64,000 nucleotides of DNA from Thermoleophilaceae bacterium. Lineage in GTDB: Bacteria > Actinomycetota > Thermoleophilia > Solirubrobacterales > Thermoleophilaceae. Shown here piece by piece: positions 1 to 8,940 of this stretch. Position 1 is the first letter of the stretch, and each line of letters opens with the position of its first letter. The stretch lies in NCBI GenBank assembly GCA_030447905.1, contig JAUJNZ010000009.1, positions 28,761-92,760 on the forward strand, given 5' to 3'. The notes beneath the pieces were generated by a model that saw nothing but the letters and a program-made list of their open reading frames with translations, did no database searches and was not told where the DNA came from. A program made the position numbers and the translations under genes.

Positions 1-28
1 CGCTGCGTCCACGTTCAGGACCGTAGTT

Positions 29-1546
29 ATGGTCAAGGACGGAATGCCGCCTCTCGCTCTCCTGGTCTTCGTGGTGGGGTCGGGATCGCTCGGCGCCGAG
101 ATCGCCGCCGTGCGCCTGCTCGCCCCCTACTTCGGCGCCTCCACGGTCGTCTGGGCGAACACCATCGGCGTGGTTCTCGTGGCGCTGTCGATCGGCTACT
201 GGCTAGGCGGGCGCTGGGCCGACCGCCATCCCCACATGCGCGGGCTCTGCCTGCTCGCGCTGGGGGCGGCCGTACTGCTCGCGCTCGTCCCCTTCGCCGC
301 CGACCCACTGCTCGACTTGGCCGTCGACGCGCTCGACTCGATCGCCGCGGGCGCCTTCTTCGGGTCGCTGGCGGCCGTCCTCGTGCTCGTCGCCGTGCCG
401 ATCCTCCTGCTCGGCGCCGTCTCCCCGTGGGCGATCCGGCTCGCGGTCGCCGACGTGGGGGAGGCGGGCCGGGTGGCCGGCCGCCTGTATGGGCTTTCGA
501 CGGCGGGAAGCCTGTTCGGGACGCTCGTCTCGGCGCTCGCGCTGATCCCGCTCGTCGGCACGCGCCGGACGTTCCTGATCTTCGCACTGGGGATCGCCCT
601 GACCGCCGTGGCCGGGCTGCGACCCGTGCGCCGCTACGCGCTCGCTCCGGCCGCGATCGGAGTCCTGCTCGCGCTGCCGGTGGGCACGCTCAAGGCCGCG
701 GACGCGGGAAGCGGCTCGCGGCTCGTCTATGAGACGGATACGCAGTATCAGTACGCGCGGGTGATCGATCGCAGCGACGGGTCGCGCGCGCTCGAGCTCA
801 ACGAGGGTCAGGCGCAGCATTCGATCTACGACCCCGACACCGTGCTCACCGGCGACGTCTGGGACGGTCACCTCGTACTCCCCTTCCTGGCCCGCGAGCG
901 CCCTCCGCAGCGCGTCGCGATCCTCGGCAACGCCGCCGGGACGACGGCCCGGGCCTACGAGCGCTTCTTCCCGCGCGCCCGCGTCGACGGCGTCGAGCTG
1001 GATCCCGAGCTGTCTGACATCGGACGGCGCCTCTTCGGCATGGACAACCCGCGCCTGCGCCTCTTCCACGAGGACGCCCGCCCGTTCCTGCGCAGGATCG
1101 ACGCGCGCTACGACGTGATCTCCGTCGATGCCTACCGCCAGCCCTACATACCCTTCTACCTGACCACGGTCGAGTTCTTCAGGACGGCGCGGGAGAAGCT
1201 TCGCCCCGGCGGGGTCGTGATCGTGAACGCCGGACACCCGGCGGGACAGGACGAGCTCGAGCGAGTGCTCACGGCGAGCATGCGCGAGGTGTTCCCGCAC
1301 GTGGTCCGCGACCCGATCGAGCCGACCAACACGCTGCTCGTGGCGAGCGAGAGGCCGTTGAGCCTCCCGCGCCTGCGGCGAGTGTCCGCGCGGGCCCTGC
1401 CCCGGGGGCTCGAGCAGGCCGGGCTCGGCGCGGCGGGTCGGATCGAGGCGCCGCTCGGCGGAGGGGAGGCCTACACCGACGACCGCGCTCCAGTGGAGTG
1501 GCTGATCGACAAGTCGATCGTGGACTACGCGGCGGGCGGGAACTGA
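29..1546 (+). CDS. Membrane-fused spermidine synthase-like protein
   Basis: The 505-residue product has a hydrophobic N-terminal half (about residues 1-220, several membrane segments) and a C-terminal half with the fold of spermidine synthase/SAM methyltransferases. Visible landmarks are a glycine-rich nucleotide loop near residue 299 (GNAAGT), an acidic ELDPEL motif near 325 and EDARPF near 347, followed by a VDAY segment where SpeE carries catalytic acidic residues. The family is annotated as fused MFS/spermidine synthase; substrate is not established for most members, so aminopropyl transfer is only an inference. An alternative ATG lies at 44. The next gene starts five bases after the stop, suggesting co-transcription with the DUF3179 lipoprotein. 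Confidence 0.8.
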   Translation: MVKDGMPPLALLVFVVGSGSLGAEIAAVRLLAPYFGASTVVWANTIGVVLVALSIGYWLGGRWADRHPHMRGLCLLALGAAVLLALVPFAADPLLDLAVDALDSIAAGAFFGSLAAVLVLVAVPILLLGAVSPWAIRLAVADVGEAGRVAGRLYGLSTAGSLFGTLVSALALIPLVGTRRTFLIFALGIALTAVAGLRPVRRYALAPAAIGVLLALPVGTLKAADAGSGSRLVYETDTQYQYARVIDRSDGSRALELNEGQAQHSIYDPDTVLTGDVWDGHLVLPFLARERPPQRVAILGNAAGTTARAYERFFPRARVDGVELDPELSDIGRRLFGMDNPRLRLFHEDARPFLRRIDARYDVISVDAYRQPYIPFYLTTVEFFRTAREKLRPGGVVIVNAGHPAGQDELERVLTASMREVFPHVVRDPIEPTNTLLVASERPLSLPRLRRVSARALPRGLEQAGLGAAGRIEAPLGGGEAYTDDRAPVEWLIDKSIVDYAAGGN

Positions 1547-1551
1547 GGCGC

Positions 1552-2712
1552 ATGCGCCTGTCCATCGCCTCGTGTCTCGCTCTGCTCGCGGTCGCCCTGC
1601 TCGGATCTGCGGCCTGCGGTGGGTCTGGAGGTGGGGGGGAGCGCGTCGTCGAGCTCGGCCGGCCGGAGCCGTCGTTCGCGCGCGCAGGCTGGCGCACGGA
1701 CTTCGCTCGCCACCGCGTGCCGCTCGAGGAGATCCGCAGCGGCGGCCCGCCGCGCGACGGGATCCCCCCGATCGACGCGCCGCGGCCGATGGGGAGGCGA
1801 GCGGCCGAGCGCTTCCTCTCCGCGCGCGAGCCGGTCATCGCCGTCGAGGCGGGCGGCGCCGTGCGAGCCTACCCGGCGCGCATCCTCGTCTGGCACGAGA
1901 TCGTCAACGACCGGCTCGCCGGCCGGCCGATCGCCGTCACCTACTGCCCGCTGTGCAACTCGTCGCTCGTCTTCGACCGCCGCATACGCGGGCGCGAGCT
2001 CTCGTTCGGGACGACGGGCAACCTCCGCCGCGCGAACCTCGTGATGTGGGACCGCCAAACGCAGACGTGGTGGCAGCAGCTGACCGCCGAAGCGATCGTC
2101 GGGGAGCTCGCCGGGGAGCGCCTGCGCCCGCTGCCGGCACAGACGCTCTCGTGGGCGCAGTTCAGGCGCCGCTTCCCGAACGGCGACGTGCTCGCCCCCG
2201 AGACGGGTGCGAACGCACGCGAGTACGACCGCAACCCCTACCTGGGCTACGACGAGCCCGCGAGCCGGCCGCACCTGTTCCGGGGACCGGTCGACGCGCG
2301 ACTCGCGCCCAAGGAGCGGGTGGTAGCACTGCTCGGAGCGCAACCCCCGGTGGTCGTGCCGTTCTCGCGGCTCGCGCGTGACCCGGCGGTGGAGGTGCGC
2401 GCGGGCACGGTCCCGGCGGTCGTGCTCTTCAAGCGCGGCGTGGCGTCGGCCATCGACCAGGACTCGGTCACCGAGTCAAGGGACGTCGGCACGGCGGGTG
2501 CCTTCGACCGTCGCCTCGGCGGACGCACGCTCGCGTTCGAGCGCCGCGGAGCGGCCTTCGTCGACCGCCAGACCGGCTCGCGCTGGGACGTCACCGGCCG
2601 GGCGGTCGCCGGGCGCCTGAGCGGCCGGCGACTGCGGCCTCTGCGCCACGACGAGCAGTTCTGGTTCTCGCTCGCGGCGTTCCTGCCGCAGGCGCGGATC
2701 GCCCCCCGGTGA
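1552..2712 (+). CDS. DUF3179 domain lipoprotein
   Basis: Start chosen at 1552 because it gives a clean lipoprotein signal peptide with a lipobox ending at Cys22 (GSAACGG); a longer reading from 1498 would bury this signal. The mature 386-residue precursor carries the DUF3179 hallmark YCPLCNSSLVFDR near residue 130 and long conserved acidic/arginine stretches. The biochemical role of DUF3179 is unknown. The gene follows the spermidine-synthase-like gene after five bases. Its last 237 bases are overlapped on the opposite strand by the extended reading frame of bioD, so one of the two 3' ends may be affected by a lost stop or an indel. Confidence 0.85.
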   Translation: MRLSIASCLALLAVALLGSAACGGSGGGGERVVELGRPEPSFARAGWRTDFARHRVPLEEIRSGGPPRDGIPPIDAPRPMGRRAAERFLSAREPVIAVEAGGAVRAYPARILVWHEIVNDRLAGRPIAVTYCPLCNSSLVFDRRIRGRELSFGTTGNLRRANLVMWDRQTQTWWQQLTAEAIVGELAGERLRPLPAQTLSWAQFRRRFPNGDVLAPETGANAREYDRNPYLGYDEPASRPHLFRGPVDARLAPKERVVALLGAQPPVVVPFSRLARDPAVEVRAGTVPAVVLFKRGVASAIDQDSVTESRDVGTAGAFDRRLGGRTLAFERRGAAFVDRQTGSRWDVTGRAVAGRLSGRRLRPLRHDEQFWFSLAAFLPQARIAPR

Positions 2713-3447
2713 GCCCCCGCCCCGCGCCCAGGCGGCGACGGCCCCTCGTGGATGGCGGCACGCGCCGGCCCCGAGCCATGCCGCGAGAGGCAGGGTGGAC
2801 CCGGCCGCCGCGAGAGCGCAGCGCTCGGGCCGGGTCCGCGGGAGGACGCTGACCGTCGTACCGGCCAGGCGCTCGACGGCGGCACGGCTCGAGCGAGCCA
2901 CCGTCGAGCGGCCCTCCGGCCACGGCGCCATCACCACCCCGAGCAGCCGCAGGCCCGCGGCCCGCACCGCCTCCACGGTCAGCAGCGAGTGGTTGATCGT
3001 CCCAAGCCCCGGACGCGCGGCGACCACCACCGGCAGGTCGAGCTCGACTGCCAGGTCGCGGACCAGGTAGTCAGCGGTCAGCGGGACGAGCAGGCCGCCG
3101 ACGCCCTCGCAGAGGAGTGCGTCGCCGCAGGCCCCGGCGCGGTGCGCGGCGCCGACGAGCTCTCGGGGGTCGATCGTGACGTGCCCGAGCTCGGCGGCGA
3201 GGTGAGGAGAGGCCGCCGGTCCGAACCGGTAGGGCGCCACCTCCTCGGGCTCCTGCCCGGCGTTCGCGACCGCCGCCAGCAGATCGTGGTCGGGCGGCCA
3301 CTCGCCCGGCGGTTCGTCCAGGCCCGTGACCGCCGGCTTGAACGCGGCGACGCGCTCTCCCCGGGCAACGAGCGCCGCGCAGATCGCCGCGGCGACGACC
3401 GACTTCCCTACCCCCGTGTCGGTCCCGATGACGAACAGGCCCCGCAC
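2476..3447 (-). CDS. bioD: Dethiobiotin synthetase, abnormal C-terminal extension
   Basis: BioD makes dethiobiotin from 7,8-diaminopelargonate, CO2 and ATP. The P-loop GTDTGVGKS sits at residues 8-16, followed by the FKPAVTG segment, CEGVGGLLVPL and ARPGLGTINHSLLT, all typical of the family. These conserved parts end near residue 225, close to the usual length (about 220-240). The frame then runs on for roughly 98 low-complexity residues that lie antisense to the DUF3179 gene; this tail is probably not native. It is the last gene of bioB-bioF-bioD, five bases behind bioF. No bioA or bioC is visible in the window. Confidence 0.85.
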   Translation of the reverse strand: MRGLFVIGTDTGVGKSVVAAAICAALVARGERVAAFKPAVTGLDEPPGEWPPDHDLLAAVANAGQEPEEVAPYRFGPAASPHLAAELGHVTIDPRELVGAAHRAGACGDALLCEGVGGLLVPLTADYLVRDLAVELDLPVVVAARPGLGTINHSLLTVEAVRAAGLRLLGVVMAPWPEGRSTVARSSRAAVERLAGTTVSVLPRTRPERCALAAAGSTLPLAAWLGAGACRHPRGAVAAWARGGGSPGGDPRLRQERREREPELLVVAQRPQSPAAQAPGDRPAGDVPARAGLAVDEGRSAALERERASAEATVEGTRRADVP

Positions 3448-3452
3448 GAGAC

Positions 3453-4661
3453 CTACGCGGCGGCGGCGATTGCGCGCCCTTCGAGGGGCGCCTCTGGCCG
3501 GGAGAGCTTGCCCGGCGGAAGCGACTCCGCGACCGCCCGCGCCGCCTGGCGCAGCTCGCTGCGCGTGTGGGAGGCCATCACCGAGAGCCGTAGTCGCGAG
3601 GTTCCCTCCGGGACGGTCGGCGGTCGGATGGCCTGGGCGAACACGCCGCGCTCGAGGGCTCGCTCCGAGGCGCCGGTGGCCGCGCCCGCCGACCCCACTA
3701 CGAGCGGGACGATCTGGGTCCCGGACGCGGCGACGTCGACGCCCTCCGCCCTCAGGCCCTCACGCAGGAGCCGCGCGTTGCGAGCGAGCCGGGCGACTCG
3801 CTCGGGCTCCGCCCGCACGACCGCGAGCGCGGCGAGTGCCGCGGCCACGGCCGGCGGAGGCAGCGCCGTCGAGAAGATCAGCGTGCGCGCCGAGTTGACC
3901 AGGTAGCGAGCGGTCGTCTCGTCGCAGCACGCATAAGCGCCGTAGGAGCCCAGCGCCTTGCCCAGGGTGCCGACGACCACGTCCACCTCCTCGGCCACCC
4001 CGGCGGCCGCTGCCGCTCCGCGCCCGTCGGGTCCCACGGCGCCCGTACCGTGGGCCTCGTCGACCAGGACCCGGGCGCCGTGGCGGCGCGCGAGCTCGAC
4101 GATCCCCCCGAGCGGCGCCACGTCGCCGTCCATCGAGAAGACCCCGTCGGTGACGATCAGGCTCGCCCGCCCCGCGGCCTCGCGCAGTCGCCGTTCCAGG
4201 TGAGCCAGGTCGGCGTGTCGGTAAATGAGCGTCTCAGCCCCCGCCAGGCGGCAGCCGTCCACGAGGCTCGCGTGGTTGAGCTCGTCGGAGATCACGACCC
4301 CCCCGGGGCGCGCGAGCGCGGCGACGACCCCGGTGTTGGCCAGGTAGCCCGACCCGAAGAGGACACACCGCTCGGCACCCTTGAACTCGGCGAGCTCCTC
4401 CTCGAGGCGCCGATGGATCGTCATGTTTCCCGAGATCAGCCGCGAGGCGCCGGCGCCCACACCCCAGCGCCTGGCCGCATCGACCGCCGCCTCGCGTACG
4501 CGGCGGTGGTCGGCGAGGCCGAGATAGTTGTTCGAGCACAGCAGCAGCACTGGCCGGCCGTCGAGCAGGACACGCGGGCCCTGCGGCCCCGAGACGAGCC
4601 GCATGCGCCGCAGCAGCCCGCGGTCGCCCAGCTCGTCGAGGTGTCGCTCGAGGTCCTCCAC
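3453..4661 (-). CDS. bioF: 8-amino-7-oxononanoate synthase
   Basis: PLP-dependent alpha-oxoamine synthase that condenses pimeloyl thioester with alanine in biotin synthesis. The 402-residue product has the expected length and motifs: CSNNYLGLADH near the N terminus, DELNHASLVDG, VDEAHGTGAVG around residue 201 and the PLP lysine in GTLGKALGSYG near residue 233. The start is GTG at 4661. It lies four bases downstream of the bioB stop and five bases upstream of bioD, so the three genes form one operon. Other alpha-oxoamine synthases (KBL, HemA) are similar, but the bio context supports BioF. Confidence 0.92.
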   Translation of the reverse strand: MEDLERHLDELGDRGLLRRMRLVSGPQGPRVLLDGRPVLLLCSNNYLGLADHRRVREAAVDAARRWGVGAGASRLISGNMTIHRRLEEELAEFKGAERCVLFGSGYLANTGVVAALARPGGVVISDELNHASLVDGCRLAGAETLIYRHADLAHLERRLREAAGRASLIVTDGVFSMDGDVAPLGGIVELARRHGARVLVDEAHGTGAVGPDGRGAAAAAGVAEEVDVVVGTLGKALGSYGAYACCDETTARYLVNSARTLIFSTALPPPAVAAALAALAVVRAEPERVARLARNARLLREGLRAEGVDVAASGTQIVPLVVGSAGAATGASERALERGVFAQAIRPPTVPEGTSRLRLSVMASHTRSELRQAARAVAESLPPGKLSRPEAPLEGRAIAAAA

Positions 4662-4665
4662 GCGG

Positions 4666-5865
4666 TCAGCCTGGGGGCGCCTCCGGATCGACGCGGACCA
4701 CCTGGGGTAGGGACATCGAGCCCTCCGTCGGTCGGGGGCGGTTGGGCGCTCGGTCCGGCCGCGGGGGGACCGACGGCTTCTTGCGGTGACGAAGCTGGGT
4801 CGATGGATCCCAGAGGGCGGCCTCGGACCGGCTTTCGACGAGCACGGCGTCCTCGGCCTCCGGGCTCTCGCCCTCGAGCCGCCCCGAGCGGTTGTCGGGC
4901 CGCGGGTTCGACCCGTTGTCGGCCTGGCGGGCGACGTTGAGGCCGAGCTCCTCGAACATCGCCCGGTCGTCGGCGGGCTCCGAGCCGAGGGTGGTCAGGA
5001 AGTTGCCCATCATCACGCCGTTGATCCCGGCGCGCACGGCCAGCGCGTGGAGCTCGCCGAGGTTCTCGACCCGCCCTCCGCAGAGCCGGAACAGAGCACC
5101 GGGAAGGATCAGGCGGAAGATGGCGATCCACTTGACCGCCTCCCACGGGTCCATGTACTCGCGATCGCCGAACTTCGTGCCCGACCGCGGGTTGAGCATG
5201 TTGATCGGCACGCTCGTGGGATCTATCTCGGCGAGCTGAAAGGCCATCTCGACGCGCTGGGCGCGCGACTCGCCCAGGTTGAGGATTCCCCCGACGCAGG
5301 TCTCGAGCCCCGCCTCGCGCACGGCGTCGATGGTCCGCAGGCGTCCCTCGTAACGCACCGTCGTCGACACCTCGCCGTAGTAGCTCTCCGCGGTCTCGAC
5401 GTTGTGGTGCACGCGCTGGATCCCGGCCTCCTTGAGCGCGCGCGCCCGGTCGGCCGACATGTGCCCGACCGAGGCGCAGCGCTTGAGGCTCGTCTTCTCG
5501 GCGACGAGGCGGGCACCCTCGAGGATCTTCTCGAAGTCGCGCTTTGAGAGGCCCTGTCCCTGGGTGACCATGCAGAACCGGTGCGCGCCTGCGGCCTCCG
5601 CCGCCCTGGCGTGCTCGAGGATCTCCTCCGGCGACATCATCGCGTGCATCGGGGTGTCGGCGTCGGCAAAGCGCGACTGAGCGCAGAAGCCGCAGTCCTC
5701 GGCGCACCCGCCCGACTTGGCGTTGACGAGCGAGCACATGTCGGTCGAGTCCGCAAAGCGCTCGACGCGCGCGCGCCACGCGCGTTCGATCAGGACCTCG
5801 ATCTCGGCGTGGTCCTCGATCTCGCCGAGAGCGAGCGCTTCCTCGTAGGTGATGAGCGGCGGCAA
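4666..5865 (-). CDS. bioB: Biotin synthase with long C-terminal tail
   Basis: Radical SAM enzyme inserting sulfur into dethiobiotin. The CX3CX2C cluster motif (CAEDCGFC, cysteines about 53, 57, 60) is intact, with NVETAESYY, GGILNLGESRAQR and NGVMMGNFLTT further on. Start is placed at TTG 5865 because GGAGG stands at 5870-5874 and because the reading upstream (to 6090) belongs to decayed unrelated sequence. The catalytic part ends near residue 322; about 75 further residues, rich in Arg, Pro and Ser, have no recognised domain. First gene of bioB-bioF-bioD. The core assignment is certain; start and tail function are not. Confidence 0.88.
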   Translation of the reverse strand: MPPLITYEEALALGEIEDHAEIEVLIERAWRARVERFADSTDMCSLVNAKSGGCAEDCGFCAQSRFADADTPMHAMMSPEEILEHARAAEAAGAHRFCMVTQGQGLSKRDFEKILEGARLVAEKTSLKRCASVGHMSADRARALKEAGIQRVHHNVETAESYYGEVSTTVRYEGRLRTIDAVREAGLETCVGGILNLGESRAQRVEMAFQLAEIDPTSVPINMLNPRSGTKFGDREYMDPWEAVKWIAIFRLILPGALFRLCGGRVENLGELHALAVRAGINGVMMGNFLTTLGSEPADDRAMFEELGLNVARQADNGSNPRPDNRSGRLEGESPEAEDAVLVESRSEAALWDPSTQLRHRKKPSVPPRPDRAPNRPRPTEGSMSLPQVVRVDPEAPPG

Positions 5866-6073
5866 GGGGCCTCCGTGGCCGTCGGGGGCGGTACCGGCAC
5901 GGTAGGCAGGCGATCGGACGCGACGCCCATCCTGGTTGCCAGCCGTCGACCTCAGGGCTCGCCGGGTGGCGTGCGCGCAGCCCAGCTCGAGTAGGGCTAA
6001 ACGGAGCTTGCGGTCGTCGCCATCATTACCGGTAGAGGCAGGTGCCGGCCCCCGTGTACGCGAGGAGCTCACC

Positions 6074-6440
6074 GGGCGGTTCGTCGCCACCTCGACGCCG
6101 ACGTTGAAGCTACGCGCCGAGGCCGTGGCAGGCCGAGGTCTTGAAGCCGCGTCGGCCCGAGGCCGTGTACGAAGATGAACACGGGATGCGCGTCCTCCTC
6201 ACGTTTGGGGTCCGCGCGATACGGCGATCTCCCACGCGACGTAGGCCACGCTGAGGCCGATCACCGCGTCGATCAGGGCGGGGTTCAGGGCGGCGCAACG
6301 CCAAGACAACGCCGAGGACGAAAAGCCCAAGGGCGCGCCCGATCCTCGACGCCGACGTTGAAGCTCGCAACGCGCCAGAGAAGGCCGTCGCTTGGCAGGC
6401 CGAGGTCTTGAAGCCGCGCCGCGAGATCTCCCACGCGTCT
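6074..6440 (-). pseudogene. Shuffled fragments of a HupE/UreJ-like membrane protein
   Basis: In several minus-strand frames I read pieces typical of HupE/UreJ_2 permease-like proteins: ALIDAVIGLSVAYVAWE (about 6215-6290), HGLG followed by RLQDLGLP (about 6125-6175), and a second LQDLGLPSDGLLW with FNVGVE (about 6345-6420). The pieces are out of order, partly duplicated and separated by frameshifts, so no product is likely. Two exact direct repeats mark the duplication: 22 bases (6090-6111 and 6344-6365) and 26 bases (6126-6151 and 6393-6418). Family assignment is from motif memory and is moderately secure. Confidence 0.5.
6090..6418. repeat. Imperfect direct repeat pair (about 60-75 bp units)
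   Basis: Unit one spans about 6090-6151 and unit two about 6344-6418. Each starts with the same 22 bases and ends with the same 26 bases; the middle is shorter in unit one. Both units encode the HupE-like LQDLGLP...FNVGVE segment on the minus strand, so the repeat is a duplication of coding sequence, not a mobile-element end. Confidence 0.7.
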
Positions 6441-6826
6441 GGCCGGAGGCATGCCGAGCTTCGCGCCGCGAACGGCCAGCCGCAGGTCGGCGGTGACGGC
6501 GAGCTCGAGGCATGGACGCCGCCGATGGCTGTGCGGTCCGTATCGGCGCGATCGCTGCGACCACCGGGAACCTCCTAGGTCGAGTCCGCGCGGCGAGCGC
6601 GTCAGCGCACCGGATGGCGTCGTGGAAGGGGTGGGCGACGCCCGGGTGCGCGCGCAGGGCGCGTAGGATGCTTGTTCGCGATCTCGGTCGCGAGGCGAAG
6701 CGCTCGACGGATCCGAGGCCGATGGCCAGCGCGCCGATGTTGCGCCCGACGTAGCTCGTTGGTGGCCGCCCGACGTCTCGACGAACCTGCGCAGGCCGGT
6801 GTACGAATAGATCCCCCGGCCGGTGA
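6441..6826 (-). pseudogene. Scrambled second copy of the crotonase gene
   Basis: This stretch repeats parts of the neighbouring enoyl-CoA hydratase-like gene in disturbed order. A 58-base block at 6453-6510 is identical to 6830-6887 and a 30-base block at 6611-6640 is identical to 6951-6980. Between them are pieces resembling later crotonase sequence (SYTGLRRFVET, VGRNIGALAIGL) that would normally lie downstream of the truncated copy's end. Frames change several times. It can be read as decayed duplication or as a misjoined assembly of related sequences; no functional product is expected. Confidence 0.6.
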
Positions 6827-7276
6827 TCAGCCGAGCTTCGCGCCGCGAACGGCCAGCCGCAGGTCGGCGGTGACGGCGAGCTCGAGGCCGCCGCCGATGG
6901 CGGGTCCGTTGATCGCTGCGACCACCGGGTAGGGGTAGCGCTCGAGCGCACGGATGGCGTCGTGGAAGGGGTGGGCGACGAGCTGCTCGGCCTCGCGGGC
7001 GAAGCGCTCGGGATCCCCGAAGCCGCCGATGTCGTAGCCGCCCGAGAACACCTCGCCCTGGCCGGTGATCAGCAGGCAACGCGCGTCAAGGCGGCCGATC
7101 CCTGCGGCGAGCGCGTCGAGCAGCTCGTGGTCGAGCGCGTTGCGCTTAGCGGGATTCGAGAGCGTGAGCCGAGCGACCCCGGGGACGGGCTCGTCGAGCA
7201 GGACCTTGCTCGCGGCCAGGGGCTCGGGCCGGTCGACGGCGGAGCCGTCGGGATCGGGGGCCTCGAGGTCCGCCAA
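6827..7276 (-). pseudogene. Truncated enoyl-CoA hydratase/isomerase (crotonase)
   Basis: The 149-residue reading is the N-terminal half of a crotonase: LLITGQGEVFSGGYDIGGF (first oxyanion-hole segment), HPFHDAIRALERYPYPVVAA, and NGPAIGGGLELAVTADLRL (second oxyanion-hole segment). Family members are about 250 residues, so the C-terminal CoA-binding helices are missing; the sequence turns into the scrambled copy at 6826. Start is TTG 7276 preceded by AGGAGG five bases upstream, so translation signals are still intact. The break may be real decay or an assembly fault. Confidence 0.7.
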
Positions 7277-7383
7277 GCGTTCCTCCTCGTGTCCGTTCGC
7301 TCTCGCGAGATCCCAGCCGCGGCACGATACCGGCCGCGGAGCGGGGCTCGGCGGTCCGAGACGGTGGAGCTAGTTGAAGTAGG

Positions 7384-8940
7384 GTGCCTCGGGCGGATGA
7401 CGTTCCCATGCTCCTCCGCAAGGAGCGATCCAGGCGCGACCCGCAGGCGCGCGGTCCGGTGATCCTCGGCATCGACCAGGGCACCACCGGCACGACCTGC
7501 CTGGTCGTCGACGAGCGGGGCCGCGTGGCCGGGCGCGCCTACCGCGAGCACCGCCAGCACTTCCCGCGGCCCGGCTGGGTGGAGCACGACCCCGAGGAGG
7601 TCTGGGAGAGCGTGCAGGCCACCGCCCACGCCGCGCTCGCCGACGCCGGGACCGACGCCGCGGCGCTCGAGGCCATCGGCATAACCAACCAGCGCGAGAC
7701 CGCCCTGGCGTGGGACCGCCACTCCGGTGAGCCGCTCGCGCGCGCGGTGGTGTGGCAGGACCGTCGCACCGCCGAGCGCTGTGACGAGCTGCGCGAGCAG
7801 GGCCATGAGCAGCTCTTTCGCGAGCGCACCGGGCTCGTCCTCGACTCTTACTTCAGCGCCACGAAGTGGGAGTGGCTGCTCACCGAGGGCGGCGTCGACC
7901 CGGCGCGCGCCGCCCTGGGCACGGTCGACGCCTGGCTCCTCCACAAGCTGTGTGGCCGCCAAGCCACCGACCACTCGAACGCCTCGCGAACGCTCCTCTT
8001 CGATATCCACGAGCGACGCTTCGATCCCGAGCTGTGCGAGCTCCTCTCGATCCCGCTCGAGGCGCTCCCCGAGCCCGTGCCGAGCGCCCACGTCGTCGGC
8101 GAGACCGAGGGGCTCGGGGGCGGGCGGGCCGTCCCGGTCGCCGGCGTCGCCGGCGACCAGCAGGCCGCGCTCTTCGGACAGGGCTGCCACGCCGCGGGAC
8201 AGGGCAAGAACACCTACGGCACCGGCTCCTTCGTGCTCCAGAACACGGGCGCCGAGCCGCCGCCGCTCGCCCACGGGCTCCTCTCCACGCTCGCGTGGAC
8301 GATCGGCGAGCAGCGGACCGACTACGCGGTCGAGGCGAGCATCTTCGTCACCGGCGCGGCCGTGCAGTGGCTGCGGGACGGCCTCGGGATCATCGCCGAG
8401 GCCGGCGAGACCGAGGGCCTCGCCCGCTCGCTCGACTCCAACGACGGCGTCTACTTCGTGCCGGCCCTCACCGGCCTCGCCTCACCGCACTGGGACCCCT
8501 ACGCGCGCGGAACCATCGTCGGACTGACCCGCGGCAACCACCGGGCCCACCTCGCCCGGGCCGCGCTCGAGGCGATCGCCTACCAGACGGTCGACGCGGT
8601 GCGCGCGATGGAGGAGGCCTCGGGGGAGGGGCTCGACGAGCTGCGCGCCGACGGCGGCGCCGTGGAGAACGCCTGGTTGATGCAGTTCCAGGCCGACTTG
8701 CTCGGGGTCCCGGTGACGGTCCCGGAGGCCGTGGAGACGACGGCGCTCGGGGCCGCCGCCCTCGCCGGAGTCGCCGTCGGGACCTGGACCGAGGGGGATG
8801 TGCGCGGGTTGGGTAGGCAGGCCGCCCGCTACGAGCCGAGCATGTCCGGCGACGAGCGCGAGGCGCTGCTCGAGGGGTGGCACGCGGCCCTCGAACGAGC
8901 CCGGGGTAACCGAGGCCCGCCGGCTGGGTATCGAAGGTGA
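7384..8940 (+). CDS. glpK: Glycerol kinase
   Basis: ATP-dependent phosphorylation of glycerol to sn-glycerol 3-phosphate in the cytoplasm. FGGY-kinase landmarks are present: GIDQGTTGTT near residue 30, ITNQRETALAW, VVWQDRRTAERC, VAGDQQAALFGQ near 257, TYGTGSFVL, and the C-terminal ADGGAVENAWLMQFQADLLG. The 518-residue length includes about 22 extra N-terminal residues; GTG 7384 is the longest start, with ATG 7408 and GTG 7459 as alternatives closer to the usual family start. The acyltransferase gene follows directly after the stop, fitting a glycerolipid pathway pair. Confidence 0.93.
   Translation: MPRADDVPMLLRKERSRRDPQARGPVILGIDQGTTGTTCLVVDERGRVAGRAYREHRQHFPRPGWVEHDPEEVWESVQATAHAALADAGTDAAALEAIGITNQRETALAWDRHSGEPLARAVVWQDRRTAERCDELREQGHEQLFRERTGLVLDSYFSATKWEWLLTEGGVDPARAALGTVDAWLLHKLCGRQATDHSNASRTLLFDIHERRFDPELCELLSIPLEALPEPVPSAHVVGETEGLGGGRAVPVAGVAGDQQAALFGQGCHAAGQGKNTYGTGSFVLQNTGAEPPPLAHGLLSTLAWTIGEQRTDYAVEASIFVTGAAVQWLRDGLGIIAEAGETEGLARSLDSNDGVYFVPALTGLASPHWDPYARGTIVGLTRGNHRAHLARAALEAIAYQTVDAVRAMEEASGEGLDELRADGGAVENAWLMQFQADLLGVPVTVPEAVETTALGAAALAGVAVGTWTEGDVRGLGRQAARYEPSMSGDEREALLEGWHAALERARGNRGPPAGYRR

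Noticed and set aside
33..1300. Long minus-strand frames opposite the spermidine-synthase-like gene
   Set aside because: They are Arg/Pro-rich shadow frames typical of very GC-rich DNA and have no motifs.
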